A stretch of 33,312 bases of DNA from Acidobacteriota bacterium. GTDB taxonomy: Bacteria; Acidobacteriota; Vicinamibacteria; Vicinamibacterales; UBA2999. A program made the position numbers and the translations under genes. Below are positions 7,459 to 14,535 of the stretch, piece after piece. Where the stretch lies: positions 77,608 to 110,919 of the forward strand of contig JACPCS010000104.1 in NCBI GenBank assembly GCA_016184455.1, written 5' to 3'. Below the pieces are notes generated by a model that was not told the DNA's origin, searched no databases, and saw only the letters and a list, made by a program, of their open reading frames with translations. The stretch's first letter is position 1. The number at the start of each line of letters is the position of its first letter.

Positions 7459-8690
7459 GCAGCCGCCTCGCACCTTCGCACGATGAGGCAGGAGTTGTTG
7501 CCGCCGAACGCGTAGGCGTTGTTCATCGCGACCTCGACGCGGTGCTCGCGCGCGGTGTTCGGCACGTAGTCGAGGTCGCAGGCGGGATCGGGGTCGTCCA
7601 GATTCATCGTCGGAGGGACGCGATCGGTGGCGACCGCGAGCGCGCACGCCGCCGCTTCAATCGCCGACGCGGCGCCCATGGCGTGGCCGAGCATCGACTT
7701 GATCGAGCTGACGGGCACGGCGTACGCCGCGCGACCGAACACGCGCTTGATGGCCAGCGTCTCGAGGCGATCGTTGACGGTGGTGCCGGTGCCGTGCGCG
7801 CTGATGTACGACACGTCTTCGGGCTCGAGGTCCGCGCTCTCGAGCGCCATCTGCATGGCGCGCGTGGCCCCGTCCGCTGCCGGATGTCCGGCCGTCATGT
7901 GATGCGCGTCGCACGACCAGCCGTATCCGCCAATTTGCGCATAGACGCGCGCGCCGCGGGCCCGCGCATGCTCGCCCGATTCGAGCAACAGCATCGCCGC
8001 GCCCTCACCCGGAATCATGCCGCGGCGGCCGCGATCGAACGGCTGGCAGCGCTCGGGCGCGATCGCCCCCAGCCGCGCAAAGCCTGTGAAGGTGATTCGA
8101 GAGAATGCGTCGGCGCCGCCGGCCAGCACGAGATCGGCGGCGCCGGACCTGATCGCGTCCCACGCGTAGGCCAGCGCGCCGTTGCCCGCAGCGCAGGCGA
8201 TCGGAACCGTCACCGCGACGCCGCGAAAGCCGAATTCCGCCGCCACGTGCGCGGCCAGCATATGGCTGGGATACTTGCGCACGAAGCCTTGATCCACCCG
8301 GTCGGGACGTCCCGCCACGAGCGCGTCGTCGAGCGCCTCGATGATGTGGGGCTCCCCGGACGTCGTGCCGACGACGACGCCAACCCTGGAGCCGTACGCG
8401 GCGCCTGCCACTTCGGCGTCGAGACCGGCGTCGTCGAGCGCCAGCCGCGCGGCAGCAATCGCAAACTGCGAGGCGCGGCCCATCGCCTCCGCGCGAAGGC
8501 GCCGCACATGCGAGGCGCCATTGAAATCGGGCACTTCCGCCCCGTTGTGCACCGGATAGGCGCTCGTGTCGAACGAGGTCACGGGACGCACGCCGGACCG
8601 TCCCTCCAGCAGGTGCCGCCAGAAGGTGTCGCGACCGATGCCGATGGCGCTGACGACACCAATCCCGCTGATGACGACGTGCGGGGCCAT
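7455..8690 (-). CDS. Beta-ketoacyl-ACP synthase II-type ketosynthase (KS-alpha)
   Basis: A 411-residue FabF-type condensing enzyme: decarboxylative Claisen condensation of malonyl-ACP with an acyl thioester. The catalytic residues are intact: Cys166 in PIACAAGNGALAYA, His299 in SAHGTGTTVND, Lys331 and His336 in KSMLGHAMGAAS. The C-terminal NNAYAFGGNNSCLIVRR is the usual FabF end. The ATG at 8690 lies just 4 bases after the ACP stop codon, and the gene's stop overlaps the start of the KS-like partner. Together with the ACP and the inactive partner this forms a minimal type II synthase (KS, CLF, ACP). No ketoreductase, dehydratase or cyclase of the usual PKS type is visible in the window, so the product class cannot be read from it. 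Confidence 0.93.
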   Translation of the reverse strand: MAPHVVISGIGVVSAIGIGRDTFWRHLLEGRSGVRPVTSFDTSAYPVHNGAEVPDFNGASHVRRLRAEAMGRASQFAIAAARLALDDAGLDAEVAGAAYGSRVGVVVGTTSGEPHIIEALDDALVAGRPDRVDQGFVRKYPSHMLAAHVAAEFGFRGVAVTVPIACAAGNGALAYAWDAIRSGAADLVLAGGADAFSRITFTGFARLGAIAPERCQPFDRGRRGMIPGEGAAMLLLESGEHARARGARVYAQIGGYGWSCDAHHMTAGHPAADGATRAMQMALESADLEPEDVSYISAHGTGTTVNDRLETLAIKRVFGRAAYAVPVSSIKSMLGHAMGAASAIEAAACALAVATDRVPPTMNLDDPDPACDLDYVPNTAREHRVEVAMNNAYAFGGNNSCLIVRRCEAAA

Positions 8691-8694
8691 TGCG

Positions 8695-8952
8695 CTAGGC
8701 GGGGGCAGCCGACGTCACGTACTCGCCGATGACGCGCACCGCATCAGATACGGTCTGAATCTCGGGCAGCCGCTCGTCGGGGATCTTGACGCGAAAGGAC
8801 AACTCGGCATCGACGGCAATCTCGAGCATCGAGAGCGAATCGAGGCCGAGATCGTCGCGATAGGACGCGGTATCAGAGATCTGATCGGGCGGAATGCCGG
8901 TAATACGAGCGATGCTCTGCTTGATGTTCTCCCGAATGGCGTTCGCATCCAT
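8695..8952 (-). CDS. Acyl carrier protein
   Basis: An 85-residue acidic four-helix protein with the phosphopantetheine attachment Ser in LGLDSLSMLEI (about residues 36-46), preceded by SDTASYRDDLG as in ACPs. It carries the growing acyl chain for the ketosynthase pair directly downstream. The ATG at 8952 has AGGAG seven bases upstream. It is the first gene of the minus-strand cluster and precedes the KS by four bases, so it is probably a pathway-dedicated ACP rather than the housekeeping one, which normally sits with fab genes. Activation would need a phosphopantetheinyl transferase from elsewhere in the genome. Confidence 0.93.
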   Translation of the reverse strand: MDANAIRENIKQSIARITGIPPDQISDTASYRDDLGLDSLSMLEIAVDAELSFRVKIPDERLPEIQTVSDAVRVIGEYVTSAAPA

Positions 8953-9072
8953 CAGTGGTCTCCTGTGGCGCGGGATGTCGAGAAACCGGCATCGACATAG
9001 ACACTCGCGTGCCGCCAAATTGCGGAGGCACGCGCCGGGCGTCATTCGGGGGAATCTGGGGAAAGTGGCGCG

Positions 9073-9093
9073 AGTATAGCGAGCAGCGCTCGC
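9073..9093 (-). promoter_or_regulatory. Candidate promoter of the ACP-KS cluster with adjacent palindrome
   Basis: On the minus strand a TATACT box lies at 9078-9073, about 120 bases before the ACP start. The 15 bases directly upstream of it (9079-9093) form a perfect interrupted palindrome, GCGAGC-3-GCTCGC, exactly where the -10/-35 spacer would be. No good TTGACA-like -35 is seen, so the promoter may use an activator or an alternative sigma factor such as the one encoded in the cluster. The leader also contains a GTGCC...GGCAC inverted repeat near 9010-9032. Predicted from pattern only. Confidence 0.4.
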
Positions 9094-9132
9094 GTGCGGA
9101 GCCGTCGTTGCACAAGATATTTCATCGCGGTG

Positions 9133-9146
9133 CGTTCGATCGAACG
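9133..9146. promoter_or_regulatory. 14-bp perfect palindrome in the intergenic region
   Basis: The sequence CGTTCGATCGAACG is a perfect 14-bp palindrome between the start of the ACP cluster and the decayed beta-barrel gene. It could be an operator for a dimeric repressor. The rest of the 350-base gap (8953-9304) shows the candidate cluster promoter and otherwise nothing I can assign. Confidence 0.3.
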
Positions 9147-9304
9147 GCCATTGATGAGGTCCACGTGTCCGCGGCCTCGCTGCACGAAGAATCGCACGAC
9201 GCGCCGAGGATTGACCGAGCGACACCGCAAGAGGCGACGGCACGACCTGTCCAACCGGCTGAACGTCTCACTGCTCGTTGTGATTCGTCCACGGAGGTGC
9301 CGTC

Positions 9305-10190
9305 ATACGCGTCCGCGCCTTCCTCATGGCCTGTGCTCTTGTCGCAACTGCAGAGGTGGCTGATGCGCCCACCGCATCGGCGCAGGGATGCGTGCTGTTT
9401 CGGCAGACCTCGCCGCTCTTCGGAACGACGGGCGTGACGGTGCAGGAGGTCGGGTCATGGGATGTGACCTTCAGCGCCTGCAACTCGATTGCCGACATTC
9501 ACTACAGCGGCACCGTGCGCCAGGTGCACCGCGAGCGTGAAGGGACGTACGTCGTCAACCGGCAGAACTCGATGACGATGACCGTCGCGTATCAGGCGTC
9601 GCCGAGGGTGGGACTGCTCGCCAGCGTTCCGTTCGTGGAAGCCTCGTGGGGCATCCCGTCGCCGCGATCCGGCGGCCCCGCCGCGCGCGCGAACGGAAAC
9701 GCGCGCGGCATCGGCGACGTCACGGCGCTCGCCCGCATGTCCCTTTTCACCCCGGCGTCGGCGCGTTCGTGGAACGTGCAGCTCGGACTCGGTCTGAAGA
9801 TGCCGACGGGCAACAACACCGCAACCGACGTGTATCCCGACAACAACGGGGAGAACAACCGGGAGCGGTACGTGGATCTCTCAGTACATCCTGGCGACGG
9901 CGGCTGGGGCGTCGTCTTCGACGTGCAGGGATACCGCGCCATGGGGCGGTTTACGACGTTTGCCTCGGGCACGTGGCTGGCGAATCCACGCAACACGGGC
10001 GCCCCCACCCGCGGCAACCTCCTCGGTGACCCGAACCTGTCCAACGTGAACACCGTGTCCGATCAGTTCGTGTTCCGGGCCGGCACGACCGTCGGCCTGA
10101 CCTCGCACGCCGCCGCGTCCATCGCCTGGCGCATGGAAGGCGTGCCGCGGTACGACCTCTTCGGGCGTTCCGACGGGTTCCGTCGTCCTG
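9305..10190 (+). pseudogene. Outer-membrane beta-barrel (porin/transporter-like) gene, decayed
   Basis: The reading frame encodes an export signal (residues like IRVRAFLMACALVATAEV...TASAQG) followed by alternating beta-strand segments such as GIGDVTALARMSLF and WNVQLGLGLKMPTGNN, typical of outer-membrane transporter barrels. Two lesions are visible. A GGAGG ribosome site at 9293-9297 is spaced seven bases from an ATA codon (9305-9307) that would give a complete signal peptide; the first ATG in frame (9326) cuts into the signal. Around 10190 the barrel sequence (FGRSDGFRRPG) runs into antisense of the lactonase gene, so the natural C-terminal strands are missing. The frame stays open to 10312, but that tail is not barrel sequence. 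Expression may persist from ATG 9326, but an exported barrel is unlikely. Confidence 0.6.
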
Positions 10191-11252
10191 GTGTAAGTGC
10201 GCACGAAGGTGAGCCGCCCATCCGCGCCGATCCTGAAGGTCGCCAGGCTGGCGGGCTCGCCCGTCGTCTGATCGATCGCAAACACCGCGAGGGTGTTTTT
10301 GCCGCCGGCTGATACGCGCGCGCCCTCGGACGGCACCGTGGCGCTCGCGCGGTTGCCGACGTACACGAACCGACCGTTCGGGTGCACATGAATGCTGCTC
10401 GTCGTCTGCCCCGGCCTGACGTGCTCCGGCTCGGCCAGCGTCGTCTTCACGAACAGCGGCGCCGGCGACAGCGACCCGTCCGCGATGCCGAAGACGGCGA
10501 TCTGGTTCTGATGCTCGAGCGTCAGGTAGGCCCAAGGGCGGGTCGGATGAAAATCGATGTGCCGCGCCTGAAAGCCGTAGCCGCCGTTCGGCGAAATGGA
10601 CGCGCGGTCGGTCAGCTTGCCGTCCGCATAGGCGACACCTCGAGCGCGCCCGGATCTTCCGGCGTGCCTGCCGTCGGCGCGTTCCCGCGCGTCACGAGGA
10701 CGACCGCGTGGTTGGACGGGAGGACGCGGACGTGATGGGCGCAGATGCCGGTATCGAAGGTGCGCGGCTGTACCACCTCCGTCCCGAGGGTGCCGTCGGG
10801 CTGCAGGCGATGGACACTGACCCCGCTCGGCAGGTTGTAGGCAACCAGCAGGTGGCGACCGTCGCGGTCGGTTGTCAGGTGAATCGGGCGCGCGCGGAGC
10901 GGATCGGCCGGCCATGCGCCACGAGTGCGCCCAATGCGGCGTCGATGCAAAACGCGGTCACACCGTGGCGCGGCTGCCCGTCCGGCGCGCCGCCGAGATC
11001 GCCGTAGCTGGCACCGGTGCTGCTCCAGCCGACATATAAGTAACGTCGCGAGGGGTGCAGCGCGGCTTCCTGGACGTTGGCGGGCAGCGTGACGGCCCGG
11101 CGGTTTGTCAGCGTGCCGCCGTCGCTGTCGATCTCGTACTGCGTCAGCTCCGCCCCGACCGCCGCGTACGCGGCGCCTCGCGGCGCCTGGGCCGTCAGGC
11201 TGATCGAGGCGCCAATGAAGGCGAGGGCTGGAAGCGTGAGCGCGCGACGCAC
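10190..11252 (-). pseudogene. Lactonase-type beta-propeller protein (YbhE/6-phosphogluconolactonase-like), frameshifted and truncated
   Basis: Three successive minus-strand frames together give one seven-blade-propeller protein. The first, from GTG 11252, has a signal-like start (RRALTLPALAFIGASISLTAQA) and the blade QEAALHPSRRYLYVG; it stops at about 10875. The second carries IHLTTDRDGRHLLVAYNLPSGVSVHRLQPDG. The third carries ARHIDFHPTRPWAYLTLEHQNQIAVF and SSIHVHPNGRFVYVGNR. Frame changes fall near 10880-10920 and 10630-10640; the second fits one lost base before TCGCCTATG. The 3' end is cut at about 10190 where it meets the barrel gene tail to tail. Lactonase-family proteins hydrolyse sugar lactones. 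Two frameshifts could be assembly errors, but the missing 3' end and the damaged neighbours argue for true decay. Confidence 0.75.
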
Positions 11253-11294
11253 GCAGGGAAGGACACCGCACGCCGGCCTCGGGGCGCCGCGCGA

Positions 11295-11453
11295 CGGATC
11301 GCGTATGCCTACTATTACGCCGGCCTCGCGTACGACCGGCTGCAGCGGGCCGACCTGATGGTGAGCCGCTTCGAGATGTTCACGCGGCTCCCGCCGCAGG
11401 CACCCGAGCGGTCGGAGGTGGAATCGATTCTGAGAACGGTGCGGGAGCGGTGA
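11295..11453 (+). pseudogene. C-terminal remnant of a TPR-like protein
   Basis: The plus frame ending at TGA 11451-11453 reads YAYYYAGLAYDRLQRADLMV followed by RFEMFTRLPPQAPERSEVESILRTVRER. This matches the usual last tetratricopeptide repeat and capping helix (YxLGLAYxxLGxxxxAxxxFExFLxLxPxxPExxxVxxxL). Upstream of about 11295 the sequence is antisense to the lactonase start, so the N-terminal body is gone. With the truncated neighbours it marks a deletion-scarred region. The following 310 bases (11454-11762) show nothing I can assign. Confidence 0.5.
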
Positions 11454-11762
11454 GGCAGGCCCGACGCGGTCGCACCGTGCCGTCGCGGTGCTGAACGTCG
11501 CCGGGCGTGGCTTGGTTACGGATGTGGTGGCTGGCCGATCCCCGAGGCCGCCGGAGTCACCGTGCGTCTCCGAAACGACCATCGAGTCGGCTGGCGCCGT
11601 GATAGCGCTGCACGCACGAAATCGCGCCGACGCCATCGGGCCTGATTGATCCGCGTGGCGAACTCCTCGACACTGGCGATCTTCGACTCGCAGCGGCCGG
11701 AGCGTCCGTCCGCGACTGATTCGGATACCGCGCCGAGAGCGCGCCGTTCAGCGAGGAGAGCC

Positions 11763-12059
11763 ATGAGAAAGAATCCGGAGTATCTCCTCAAGCTCGACAG
11801 CGCACCGAGCTTCGACCCCAAGGATGGCGACATAAGCACCATCTACGATTGGAGCGGCGGCACCAGCTTCACCGTGATCTCGATCGTATCGAGTAAGTCG
11901 CCCTGGGCGGCGACGGTGCACGTCCGCGCCACTGCGGACAATGCCTACGGGTCGTCGAATTTCGCCAACTCGCGGCTCCGCTACAACAGTGCCGACCGAA
12001 CACGGCAGGAGAGCCGCGAGATCATCGGCGTCACGCCGTTGAGCGGCGCTGCCACGTAG
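11763..12059 (+). CDS. Small hypothetical protein
   Basis: A 98-residue protein of unknown function, starting MRKNPEYLLKLDSAPSFDPKDGDISTIYDW (given here only as MRKNPEYLLK... to ...IYDW). The ATG at 11763 has a clear AGGAG four bases upstream. There is no signal peptide or membrane segment. The centre has an alternating beta-like stretch (GTSFTVISIVSS, WAATVHVRATAD), and the C-terminus is polar (RTRQESREIIGV). It lies between decayed genes and the genomic island, with a hairpin 70 bases downstream. I do not recognise the family; an upstream in-frame extension to 11646 is unlikely given the ribosome site. Confidence 0.55.
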   Translation: MRKNPEYLLKLDSAPSFDPKDGDISTIYDWSGGTSFTVISIVSSKSPWAATVHVRATADNAYGSSNFANSRLRYNSADRTRQESREIIGVTPLSGAAT

Positions 12060-12128
12060 TCCTCGACCGGTTGCCGCACGCCGCGGACCTCGCGAGAGGA
12101 GCGGAGTACTTGGGCGGAGAGGCATGGT

Positions 12129-12159
12129 GGAGACGGCGGATACGTGGTCCGCCGTCTCC
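12129..12159 (-). terminator. 12-bp perfect stem-loop, probable original terminator of the tRNA-Val/Asp unit
   Basis: GGAGACGGCGGA and its exact complement TCCGCCGTCTCC are separated by 7 bases. There is no strong T-run. On the minus strand it lies 20 bases beyond the displaced tRNA-Asp 3' end (12179-12204), where a tRNA terminator would have been before the island inserted. It could also end the small plus-strand gene at 11763-12059. Confidence 0.5.
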
Positions 12160-12178
12160 GATCTGTCGTGTGATGTAG

Positions 12179-12204
12179 TGGCGGGGTCGACGGGACTCGA
12201 ACCC
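12179..12204 (-). repeat. attL: displaced 26-bp copy of the tRNA-Asp 3' end
   Basis: This is identical over 26 bases to 17745-17770, which is the T-arm 3' half, acceptor strand, discriminator and CCA of tRNA-Asp. Beyond it the tRNA sequence is lost. It is the left attachment-site scar of the island. Confidence 0.9.
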
Positions 12205-12210
12205 CTTTCG

Positions 12211-12271
12211 TGGTGATCTTCTAAGTTGGTGATGGCGCGCGACTTCTGGACGTAAGCCTCAGATCACCAAC
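12211..12271. repeat. Clustered TGGTGAT repeats, possible integrase/excisionase arm sites
   Basis: Just inside attL are TGGTGATC at 12211-12218, GTTGGTGAT at 12225-12233 and the inverted ATCACCAAC at 12263-12271. The last two form a perfect 9-bp inverted repeat. Short repeated motifs just inside an att site are usual for arm-type binding by tyrosine integrases or excisionases. Function is inferred. The rest of 12205-12458 holds only the 19-base repeat at 12336 and a small hairpin before the antitoxin gene. Confidence 0.35.
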
Positions 12272-12335
12272 GCGTTAGCGACTTCGGATCTCTCCACTGG
12301 CGTCCACTAGAATTCTCCGAGATCGACCTCCGTTT

Positions 12336-12354
12336 TGGAGACATCTTGGAGACG
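12336..12354 (+). repeat. Copy of the integrase-gene 3' end near attL
   Basis: These 19 bases match 17682-17700, the last codons of the integrase gene (GDMLET), at 18 of 19 positions and keep the reading frame (GDILET). The other end copy lies 45 bases from attR. Either it is a remnant of an earlier integrase at the same tRNA, or a binding site present at both ends of the element. Confidence 0.45.
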
Positions 12355-12458
12355 ATCCGAGGCGTCAGATCGTGTCCTCGACGGGCTCAGTTCCCGTCGG
12401 GTCGTCGACGGGTCACCTTCCTGTCGCTTCGGTGCGACAATGAACGCGGAGCTTCGCC

Positions 12459-12686
12459 ATGACGCCGCTGACGAGAATCACGTTCGACCCCGAGGTGATG
12501 GGCGGCAAGCCGTGCATTCGCGGCCTACGCGTCACCGTAGGGACGATTGTCGGCCTCGTGGCGGCCGGACGCACCATCCCTGAAATCCTCGCCGCGTATC
12601 CCTACATCGAAGAGGAAGACATCCGCGAGGCGCTGTCCTACGCCGCCTGGCGTGTCGAAGAGACCGAAGTCCCGCTCAGCAAGTGA
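12459..12686 (+). CDS. DUF433 family antitoxin
   Basis: A 75-residue DUF433 protein: ITFDPEVMGGKPCIRGLRVTVGTIVGLVAAGRT (residues 7-39) is the family signature of a winged-helix-like DNA-binding fold, followed by PEILAAYPYIEEEDIREALSYAA. Such proteins are paired with DUF5615 PIN-like toxins as antitoxins and probable autorepressors. The ATG at 12459 has GGAG seven bases upstream. A perfect TGTCGC-6-GCGACA hairpin/palindrome at 12422-12439 lies just before it and could be its operator. Its stop overlaps the toxin start as GTGA. It is the first cargo gene of the tRNA-Asp island. Confidence 0.88.
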   Translation: MTPLTRITFDPEVMGGKPCIRGLRVTVGTIVGLVAAGRTIPEILAAYPYIEEEDIREALSYAAWRVEETEVPLSK

Positions 12687-13054
12687 TCAAGCTCGTCGTT
12701 GACGTCAGTCTGCCTCCAGCCTGGGTCGACGTCTTCGCGAAGCACGGATGGCCGGCCGTGCATTGGTCTGCCGTCGGCGATCCCCGCGCCAAGGACCGCG
12801 AGGTCATGGCTTGGGCGCGCGAACAGCAGCAGGTGGTGTTCACGCACGATCTCGACTTCGGAACGCTGCTCGCGCTGACGCGAGCCTCCGGGCCCAGTGT
12901 CGTCCAGGTGCGTGCGCAGGATGTACTCCCGGATCACCTTGAAGCAGTCGTGGTCGGCGCGATTCGACGCTACGAAACGCAGCTGCAGAAAGGCGCCCTC
13001 GTGACCGTGGACGAAGCGCGCGGCAAGGTGCGGATGTTACCGATCGGCTCCTGA
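12683..13054 (+). CDS. DUF5615 PIN-like toxin
   Basis: A 123-residue DUF5615 protein. The N-terminal KLVVDVSLPPAWVDVFAKHG matches the family's usual VDxxLP start with an acidic residue, and VVFTHDLDFGTLLA (about 52-65) is the THDxDFG core with the further acidic residues of a PIN-like nuclease site. These are predicted RNA-cleaving toxins neutralised by the upstream DUF433 protein. The start is GTG 12683, overlapping the antitoxin stop. The 3' end overlaps by 18 bases the convergent second DUF433 gene, so transcription from that side could produce antisense over the toxin end. Toxicity is inferred from the family. Confidence 0.85.
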   Translation: MIKLVVDVSLPPAWVDVFAKHGWPAVHWSAVGDPRAKDREVMAWAREQQQVVFTHDLDFGTLLALTRASGPSVVQVRAQDVLPDHLEAVVVGAIRRYETQLQKGALVTVDEARGKVRMLPIGS

Positions 13055-13363
13055 GCGGTCGTTGTCCAGTCTCTCTCGCGGGATTCTCGAAGGCGTCCGC
13101 GCGCGCATCGCTTCCGCAAAGGCCCGGTCCTCAGCGGCTCGCGCGTCAATCTCGTCGCGGTGGTCGAAGTAGTAGGCGAGCGCCGCGTGCACGTCGGCGA
13201 GCGTCAGATCGTACTCGGCAGCGATTTCATCCGCGCTCTTGCCGAGGCGCTCATGCCAGATCGCGATGTCCTGCACCGTGATGCGACGGCCGCGGATGCG
13301 AGGCCTTCCACCGGCGGTATCCGGCGTCCGAACGATGTGGTCGTCCAACGACATATCCGACAC
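13037..13363 (-). CDS. Second DUF433 family protein, convergent and without its own toxin
   Basis: A 108-residue DUF433 protein: HIVRTPDTAGGRPRIRGRRITVQDIAIWHERLG, then SADEIAAEYDLTLADVHAALAYYFDHRDEI. The acidic/basic tail (RAFAEAMRARTPSRIPRERL) is longer than in its neighbour. The start is GTG 13363 or ATG 13354; a TACAAT box at 13375-13370 is so close that the message could be leaderless. No DUF5615 gene follows: instead it converges on, and overlaps by 18 bases, the toxin gene of the other pair. It could be a solitary regulator, an anti-addiction antitoxin, or half of a broken second pair. Confidence 0.82.
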   Translation of the reverse strand: MSDMSLDDHIVRTPDTAGGRPRIRGRRITVQDIAIWHERLGKSADEIAAEYDLTLADVHAALAYYFDHRDEIDARAAEDRAFAEAMRARTPSRIPRERLDNDRSGADR

Positions 13364-13473
13364 GATTGCATTGTAGCCGTCTGTGATGCCAACCAGCTTC
13401 GAGCTTGCTCCGTGGCAAGACGAACGATGCTAGGATCGTCGCGTTCCGGCCGTCATCACAATCCGAGTTGCTC

Positions 13474-14535
13474 ATGTCGAAGGGTCGAAAGAAGCATCAC
13501 CCTTGGCCTCAGCCTGCTGTGTCGCGAGGTACCTCACCGATGCCGACAACGCCCCCGCCTCTCCCCTCGCTCGCTGCTGCACCGCCGGATGATAAGGCGA
13601 AGCTCGATTCAATCCTGACCAAACTCGAACAGCAGCGAGGATGCCCAGCAATTGTCTACTGGACAACACAGCTGGCCAGGATTTCGCTGGCGGCAGAACC
13701 TCCGCTGTTCGATCAGTTGCGTGCGTGCGGAAAGAAGCCTGCGATTGACCTGGTACTGTTCACAAACGGGGGAGACGCGGAAGCGCCATGGCGCTTCGTG
13801 AGCTTGATCCGCGAGTTCGCGGATAAGTTCTCGGTCTTGCTTCCGCATCGCGCCCTAAGTGCCGGCACGCTGACAGCTCTGGGAGCGGACGAAATCCTGA
13901 TGACGCCACTCAGCGTTCTAGGGCCGATCGATCCCAGTCGACGCCATCCACTCCTGCCAATGCGCGAAGGCGCGAAAGAACCGGAACCAATATCTGTCCA
14001 GGATATGCGGCACGCCATGCAGTTCATCCGCGAGACCGCACCGAACGATCCGAAGTTCGCCTACACGCCTGAGGCCATGGCGCAGATCTTTGAAGCCTTA
14101 TTCGACAAGATTCATCCCCTTGCAATCGGCGCGATCGAACAGAGTTATGCGCTTGCGAAGCTAATCGGAAAGCAGTGCCTTCGAACGCATATGAAGGGCG
14201 CGGACGCGGCGCCACAGATCGAATCGATCGTTAACAAGCTCTGCGACGATTACAAGTCGCACCAGTACCAGATTGCCCGCAGAGAAGCGAAGGAGCTGGG
14301 TCTGAATGCGGTCGATGCGTCACCCGCCGTCGAAGCAGTGTTGCTGGAGTTACTTCAGTTCTACACCGCTCGTCCGGTCGGACCGTTCGGCGGCCAGCCC
14401 AAGCCCGGTCAGCAGGTCAAGACGCAGATCGCTTGGATGGATTCACTGCGGCTGAAATTCAGAGTCGAGCAGACTGCGGTGATAACTCCGCAGTCTGCTC
14501 TGGAAGTTCAGGGAGATTCGTGGGTGTCTTACTGA
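13474..14535 (+). CDS. SDH/SppA-type (ClpP-fold) serine protease homologue
   Basis: A 353-residue protein of the serine dehydrogenase proteinase family (ClpP/crotonase fold). IDLVLFTNGGDAEAPWRFVSLIR (91-113) is the oxyanion-loop strand. HRALSAGTLTALGADEILM (125-143) carries the probable nucleophile Ser129 in the SAGT context, and LGPIDPS (149-155) is the SppA-like loop. SHQYQIARREAKELGL (262-277) matches the family's late conserved DYPI...EEAxxLGL region. A proline-rich N-terminal tail (about 15-37) precedes the domain. No signal peptide or membrane helix is seen, so it is cytosolic. I chose the ATG at 13474; an open extension upstream overlaps the divergent promoter region. It is island cargo with lower codon G+C than the chromosomal genes; its target is unknown. 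Confidence 0.8.
   Translation: MSKGRKKHHPWPQPAVSRGTSPMPTTPPPLPSLAAAPPDDKAKLDSILTKLEQQRGCPAIVYWTTQLARISLAAEPPLFDQLRACGKKPAIDLVLFTNGGDAEAPWRFVSLIREFADKFSVLLPHRALSAGTLTALGADEILMTPLSVLGPIDPSRRHPLLPMREGAKEPEPISVQDMRHAMQFIRETAPNDPKFAYTPEAMAQIFEALFDKIHPLAIGAIEQSYALAKLIGKQCLRTHMKGADAAPQIESIVNKLCDDYKSHQYQIARREAKELGLNAVDASPAVEAVLLELLQFYTARPVGPFGGQPKPGQQVKTQIAWMDSLRLKFRVEQTAVITPQSALEVQGDSWVSY

Noticed and set aside
10780..10815. Third copy of the VRLQPD-type palindrome in the lactonase region
   Set aside because: The RLQPDG there is part of the natural propeller sequence; the DNA is not the palindrome.
10190..11252. Possibility that the lactonase frameshifts are programmed
   Set aside because: No slippery sequence seen at either shift and the 3' end is missing; decay or sequence error is simpler.
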